Origin: Myxococcota bacterium
GTDB lineage: Bacteria; Myxococcota_A; UBA796; JAFGLY01
DNA: 64,000 bases
Direction of reading: 5' to 3'
Assembly (NCBI GenBank): GCA_024276675.1
Contig: JAJRWT010000095.1
Span: forward strand, 18,251 to 82,250
Every line of letters begins with the position of its first letter. Position 1 is the stretch's first letter. Positions 60,042 through 64,000 of this stretch are shown here, piece by piece. The notes under the pieces were generated by a model that was given only the letters and a program-made list of their open reading frames with translations, searched no databases and was not told where the DNA came from. The position numbers were made by a program, and so were the translations under genes.

Positions 60042-61910
60042 TCACTGCTCGTCCCCAGGGTGGAGACTATGGAATAGTTTTCTGGCCAGCCCCGGCCCCA
60101 TTCCCTTCACAGCTCGGAGTTGGGCTTCGTCGGCTTCCAGGATTCGCTTGACGGAGCCAAAGTGGCGCAGCAAGGCACGGGCTCGAGCGGGCCCCAGACC
60201 AGGAACTTCCAGGAGCACGCTTTCCAGGTTTCGGCGGTTGCGCAGCTTTCGATGGTAACGGACCGCGTAGGAGTGAGATTCGTCACGCAGGCGCCTGAGC
60301 AGATTCAAGGCGGGGTCGTTTGGCTTGAGCCTGATGGGATCGCGTATTCGCGGCAGGACTATCTTGTCGGTGGCCTGTCTCTGCCCCCTGGATCGTTCCG
60401 ACCGAGGCTTGGCCAGGCCGATTACGGGCAGGTTGTCCAGGCGGAGTTCCGAGAGGACCTCCAGCGCCACCATCACCTGGCCTCTGCCGCCATCCACCAC
60501 CACCAGGTCCGGGTATTCGCCGGATTCCCTCGCCCTGGTGAAACGCCGGGAGAGGATCTCGTGCATGGTGGCATAGTCGTCGGGACCCTGGACGGTCTTG
60601 ACCTTGTAGCGCCGATACTCGCGAGGCAGAGGCTTCCCTTCTTCGAAGACCACCATGGATGCCACCGGGTCCGTACCGCCAAGATTGCTGTTGTCGAAGC
60701 ACTCGATTCTCCGGGGTGGAGCCGGAAGGCCGCAGATCCTGGCCAGGGCCTCCAAGGCCATGGCACTTCGGGAGTCCCGGTCTGTTTGCTGGACAAAACG
60801 TTCCCTGGCGTTTCTCGAGGCCATCTCCACGAGTCTGAGCTTGTCTCCTTTTCGGGGGAAGCGAACCCGCACGCGCTTGCCTCCATGAGCGGAGAGTAGC
60901 TGTTCCATGGCCCTGGCATCCGGCAGAACGAGAGGGAGCAGCAGCTCGGCGGGGAGCCATACCGCCGACTCTCCTTCCGTGGGGGCCAGGGCGTAGTGCC
61001 TGGCCATGACCGCCGACAACAGCTCGTGGTCGTCCTCGATGGCCCTCTGGAATGAATGGTAGGTGGGCGCATGCATGGCGCCTTCCCTCACCGGCAGCAC
61101 CGCCAGCACGCCGTCGTCCCCCTCCCGGTAGAGCCCCCAGACATCGCGATCACCGAGCCTTGTGTCCAGCACCCGCTGCCGTTCCAGGGTGGCTTGGATG
61201 GCCCGGATGGTGTCTCGCAGCCTGGCGGCCTCTTCGAACAACTCCTTGTCCGCCAATGCCATCATCTTGGCGCCCAGGCGCGACAGGAGTTCGTGCTTCC
61301 GGCCCGAGAGAAACAGGTTGGCGTCATCCAGTACCCTGGAGTACTGCGCTCTGGAGGCGATGCCGACGCAAGGGGCGAGACAGCGGCCCATCTGGTACAG
61401 GATGCAAGGTCTGGACCTGTTGCGCAGGACTGTGTCGGCGCAGGTTCTCAGGGGGAAGTGTTTGCGGAGCGTGGCAAGGGTCTTCCGCGCCTGGGCTGCG
61501 CTGTGGTAGGGGCCGAAATACCTGGCGCCGTCGGGGCGAATTCGTCTCACAAGGACGTGCCGTGGCCAGTCCTGGGCCAGGTCCACCCTCAGGTGCAGGA
61601 ATGCCTTGTCGTCGCGGAGATTTACATTGTAGCGGGGCTTATGCTTCTTTATAAGGGTGTTTTCCAGAATCAGCGCTTCTTTTTCCGTATCCACCAGGAC
61701 CACTTCGATTTTCCTGGCATCCCCAAGCAGGTGGCGGACCATTGCCCGCTGGTCCTGACCTGCCAGGTACTGGCGGACCCTTGCCTTCAGGTTCTTGGCC
61801 TTCCCCACGTACAGCACCTGGCCGGAACCAGCAATGAAGAGATACACACCAGCTTTTTCCGGAAGCTGCAACACCTGGGACCGGAGGTTGTCTTCTGCTT
61901 CAGGGGACAT
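60042..61910 (-). CDS. uvrC: excinuclease ABC subunit C
   Basis: 622 aa from the ATG at 61910. It makes both incisions in UvrABC nucleotide excision repair. Domains: GIY-YIG nuclease (GVYLFIAGSGQVLYVGKAKN, residues about 17-95), central Cys-containing region (RNRSRPCILYQMGRCLAPCV), UVR domain (about 205-240), the second nuclease (RIECFDNSNLGGTDPVASMV; VVDGGRGQV; PRIRDPIRLKPNDPALNLLR), and C-terminal helix-hairpin-helix pairs (LLEVPGLGPARARALLRHFG). The start lies 11 bp inside the end of the PEGA-type membrane protein gene, so the two are co-transcribed. Confidence 0.95.
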   Translation of the reverse strand: MSPEAEDNLRSQVLQLPEKAGVYLFIAGSGQVLYVGKAKNLKARVRQYLAGQDQRAMVRHLLGDARKIEVVLVDTEKEALILENTLIKKHKPRYNVNLRDDKAFLHLRVDLAQDWPRHVLVRRIRPDGARYFGPYHSAAQARKTLATLRKHFPLRTCADTVLRNRSRPCILYQMGRCLAPCVGIASRAQYSRVLDDANLFLSGRKHELLSRLGAKMMALADKELFEEAARLRDTIRAIQATLERQRVLDTRLGDRDVWGLYREGDDGVLAVLPVREGAMHAPTYHSFQRAIEDDHELLSAVMARHYALAPTEGESAVWLPAELLLPLVLPDARAMEQLLSAHGGKRVRVRFPRKGDKLRLVEMASRNARERFVQQTDRDSRSAMALEALARICGLPAPPRRIECFDNSNLGGTDPVASMVVFEEGKPLPREYRRYKVKTVQGPDDYATMHEILSRRFTRARESGEYPDLVVVDGGRGQVMVALEVLSELRLDNLPVIGLAKPRSERSRGQRQATDKIVLPRIRDPIRLKPNDPALNLLRRLRDESHSYAVRYHRKLRNRRNLESVLLEVPGLGPARARALLRHFGSVKRILEADEAQLRAVKGMGPGLARKLFHSLHPGDEQ

Positions 61911-64000
61911 TGCCTGGAACCGCTGATGCTGAATCCCGGGCGGAGGTCCCACCGGGCGGATTGGGGCCGGAGGCCCCTGGCATTGTAGCGTCGACATTCG
62001 TGCCGGCACGCCGCAGGGAAATGGGGGCGTCTTGCAGCATTTGTTGGCCGGTCAGGCGGCGGCATTCCCGGAAATCACCCGATTCTGCGCAGAGCAGGTG
62101 CAGATCATCGTCCGTGGGCACCTGCACCAGCGCCGGAGCGATGCCCTTGTCTTCGTAGTCCAGCAGGATCCGTGCGTTCTGGATATCCGTAGACACTGTC
62201 ACCACGGGGATGTCCGTGGCTGCCGGTCGCACCGCCGCCAGCTCGGTCCCGGTGTTCCGTGGAGCCGCGGATGCCGGTTCCGGTGTCGGAGCGGGAGGGT
62301 TCTCTTCTGCAGGTCGGGCGGCAAAGTAGGCTACCGAAGCCAGCACCAGCAAGACCACCGCTGCCCCCAGGACAATCCTGCCAAGGTTCTGCCCCTGGTC
62401 GTCCAGCTCCAGCGCTCGGGCGGGGCCGGAGTTCATGCTGGCCTGCACCTCGTCCAGGGTGCGTGCTGGTTCGGTCCATTTCCCGGCTCCCAGCTCTCGC
62501 TCGCGTTCAGGGCGATGCGAGATGCCGACGCCGGCCATCCAGGGAGAGCTGTCGCCGTCGGGCTGGTAGTTTTGCCGAAGAAGGTCCAGCGCCTCTTTTT
62601 CCATGATGTGGGTGATTGGCTCGTCGTCAAACTCCGTTGTTTCGCCGGTGGCTCCCCCGTGGACCGCGTTGCTGGCCTGAAGGCAGGGCGAGTGCGGCGC
62701 TTGGGCAGCGGGACCTGACGGAGCAGCGGCGACGGAGTCCACGCTCTGCGCTTCGTCCGGTGATTCCATCACCTGCTCCGTGGAGGCCGGCAATGGCGAA
62801 TCATCGTCGAAGGGAGGGAATTCGTCTTCTGTTTCCAGGATCTCCGGCTCCATGGAGAGGGGCGCCAGGCTCTGTGCCGCCTCCTGGTCCCTGGAGACGG
62901 GGCCGAGGAATCCCAGGAGCCTCTTCATGAACGATGGGTTTTGCCGGGGAGGGGGTTCCTGGGGCGGTGGGGGAACGTCACCGGGTTCGGGATCGTCCAG
63001 TTGAATATCGTCACCTTCGGGCAGGTCTTGCGGTGTGACGACTTCGTCGTTTGGATGGTGCAGGGAGGCCGCTCCGGGGGGGCGAAGGGAAGATGGAGTG
63101 TCGTGGAAATGCGAGGGAGTCCCTCTGCTTTCGGAAGTCTGGCTTCGGTGCGGGGATGCGAGACTCGTTCTTGCGAGATCCCCGGGCAATGGGCTACTGG
63201 CTTCGGAGTCCGCGAGTTCTTCCTGTGAGCCGTCGTCCAGGATTTCTTCGAGTTTTTCTTCCGGGTGTTTCGTGGAGTGGGCGGGGGGATGGGGCATGCC
63301 CTGATCGGGGTGTTCCTTCGTGGATTCCGGCATGGAGGGCGGGAGCGTGGGTGGTTCTTCGGGCTCTTCGTGGGTTGGTGTGACGGATTCCTGCTGGAGG
63401 GCGGGGCCGGTCTCTTCCCGGGGTTCCTGAAAGATGTCCTGCGATGGCATGACCGGGTGTTCTTCCGGAGGTTCTTCGCCGGAAAGGTCGGGGGGCGGGC
63501 TGGGCTCGGGTTGGGTGGGCTCGGCGGAAATTCGCTTTTTCTTGAGAGGGGAACGCCGCCATACCTTCGTGAGGGAGGAAAACAGCGAAGCTCGGGGCCT
63601 GGGTTGGGGCAGTGGTTCCAACGAGTTGCCAGGCTCGGGCGTGGGAGCCATCGCTTCGGGCGCTTTCGGCTCTGCGGGCTCCGGCTCCGGCACGAGTGGA
63701 GCGGGTTCTGGCTCGGGCGTGGGAGCCATCGCTTCGGGTGTGGGCTCTACCGGTACGGGCTTCGCGGGCTCCGTTGTTTCGGGCTCGGGCTCCGCTGGCT
63801 CCGCTGGCTTGGGCGCCAGTGCCTCGGGCGCTTCCGGCCCTGCGGGCTCCATTGGCGTGGGCGCCAGTGCCTCGGGCGCTTCCGGCTCCGCGGGCTCCGC
63901 TGGCGCGGGCGCCAGTGCCTCGGGCGCTTCCGGCCCTGCGGGCTCCGTTGGCGTGGGCGCCAGTGCCTCGGGCGCTTCCGGCCCTGCGGGCTCCGTTGGC
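61900..64000 (-). CDS. Pro/Glu-rich single-TM protein with PEGA-like C-terminus, start outside window
   Basis: Open from the window end, so the N-terminus is missing (about 700 codons visible). The first part is tandem repeats of 16 residues (EPAGPEAPEALAPTPT). A long acidic, Pro-rich cytoplasmic region follows (LEEILDDGSQEELADSEASS; SMEPEILETEDEFPPFDDDS), then one TM helix (GAAVVLLVLASVAYFAA), then a Pro linker. A PEGA-like beta domain is last (IPVVTVSTDIQNARILLDYE). Proteins of this shape in delta-proteobacteria are often FHA/kinase-associated scaffold components. It overlaps uvrC by 11 bp. Function not known. Confidence 0.65.
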   Translation of the reverse strand, partial: PTEPAGPEAPEALAPTPTEPAGPEAPEALAPAPAEPAEPEAPEALAPTPMEPAGPEAPEALAPKPAEPAEPEPETTEPAKPVPVEPTPEAMAPTPEPEPAPLVPEPEPAEPKAPEAMAPTPEPGNSLEPLPQPRPRASLFSSLTKVWRRSPLKKKRISAEPTQPEPSPPPDLSGEEPPEEHPVMPSQDIFQEPREETGPALQQESVTPTHEEPEEPPTLPPSMPESTKEHPDQGMPHPPAHSTKHPEEKLEEILDDGSQEELADSEASSPLPGDLARTSLASPHRSQTSESRGTPSHFHDTPSSLRPPGAASLHHPNDEVVTPQDLPEGDDIQLDDPEPGDVPPPPQEPPPRQNPSFMKRLLGFLGPVSRDQEAAQSLAPLSMEPEILETEDEFPPFDDDSPLPASTEQVMESPDEAQSVDSVAAAPSGPAAQAPHSPCLQASNAVHGGATGETTEFDDEPITHIMEKEALDLLRQNYQPDGDSSPWMAGVGISHRPERERELGAGKWTEPARTLDEVQASMNSGPARALELDDQGQNLGRIVLGAAVVLLVLASVAYFAARPAEENPPAPTPEPASAAPRNTGTELAAVRPAATDIPVVTVSTDIQNARILLDYEDKGIAPALVQVPTDDDLHLLCAESGDFRECRRLTGQQMLQDAPISLRRAGTNVDATMPGASGPNPPGGTSARDSASAVPGNVP
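63740..64000. repeat. 48-bp coding tandem repeats
   Basis: Units of about 48 bp containing GGCGCCAGTGCCTCGGGCGC and CCTGCGGGCTCCGTTGGCGT recur at least four times up to the window edge and continue beyond. They encode the 16-residue EPAGPEAPEALAPTPT repeat. Near-identity of the units suggests recent expansion. Confidence 0.8.

Overview
The window is high-GC DNA from a delta-proteobacterial lineage, most likely Myxococcota or a close relative. The evidence is a MYXO-CTERM-like sorting tail, many short-signal lipoproteins, MopE-type Asp-rich repeat lipoproteins, FG-GAP/ASPIC and SUMF1-type surface proteins, a receiver+DUF4388+TPR protein, PilZ and PEGA domains and a WYL regulator. There is no plasmid, phage or CRISPR signature, so it reads as ordinary chromosome with accessory patches.

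Layout. 1-5162 (minus): a four-gene signalling operon: a receiver-HATPase protein, a receiver-like partner, a PilZ-fused SAM methyltransferase, and a six-TM hybrid histidine kinase cut by the window edge. The set resembles the Ralstonia phc and Legionella lqs quorum-sensing loci. 5163-5822: a dead ISL3-type transposase end and a dispersed palindrome. 5823-11228: a beta-helix protein with a sorting tail, a thioredoxin-fold lipoprotein that very probably uses selenocysteine (in-frame UGA in a UxxC motif followed by a small hairpin), an unknown gene coupled to a WYL regulator, and a small lipoprotein. 11338-21739: leuS, a SUKH/TPR/HEAT-like protein, a coiled-coil membrane protein, a receiver-DUF4388-TPR protein and a MopE-repeat lipoprotein. 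22041-29520: an interrupted DUF364-type gene, a UDPGP-family uridylyltransferase, a histidine phosphatase, an AGCS symporter with a soluble insertion, and an FG-GAP/ASPIC lipoprotein. 29521-32146: a broken exonuclease/phosphatase-fold gene and a membrane protein carrying two in-frame copies of a palindromic element. 32345-42720: a GspE/PilB ATPase with an apparent Sm/Hfq-like N-terminus, a sulfatase-superfamily lipoprotein, a GIDE-like protein, a sphingomyelinase-like lipoprotein, a repeat-rich decay zone (38790-39910), a hemolysin III protein and a SUMF1-type lipoprotein. 42851-47877: an SbcC/YhaN-like plus SbcD-like pair. 48806-55501: a six-gene branched-chain acyl-CoA operon resembling leucine degradation (liu), ending in a BKACE enzyme. 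56084-64000: an FAH-family hydrolase, a PAS hybrid kinase, uvrC, and a Pro-rich PEGA-type membrane protein cut by the window edge.

Two families of small dispersed palindromic repeats stand out. Family A (about 85-199 bp, termini GGAGCCGTCGGGAAAG and its inverse) lies in frame inside one gene and supplies the stop codon of another. Family B has three copies of exactly 162 bp, each flanked by 7-bp direct repeats, and behaves like a MITE. The strongest single observations are the selenoprotein, the phc-like operon with a PilZ-fused synthase, the in-frame palindromic insertions and the Sm-like ATPase fusion.
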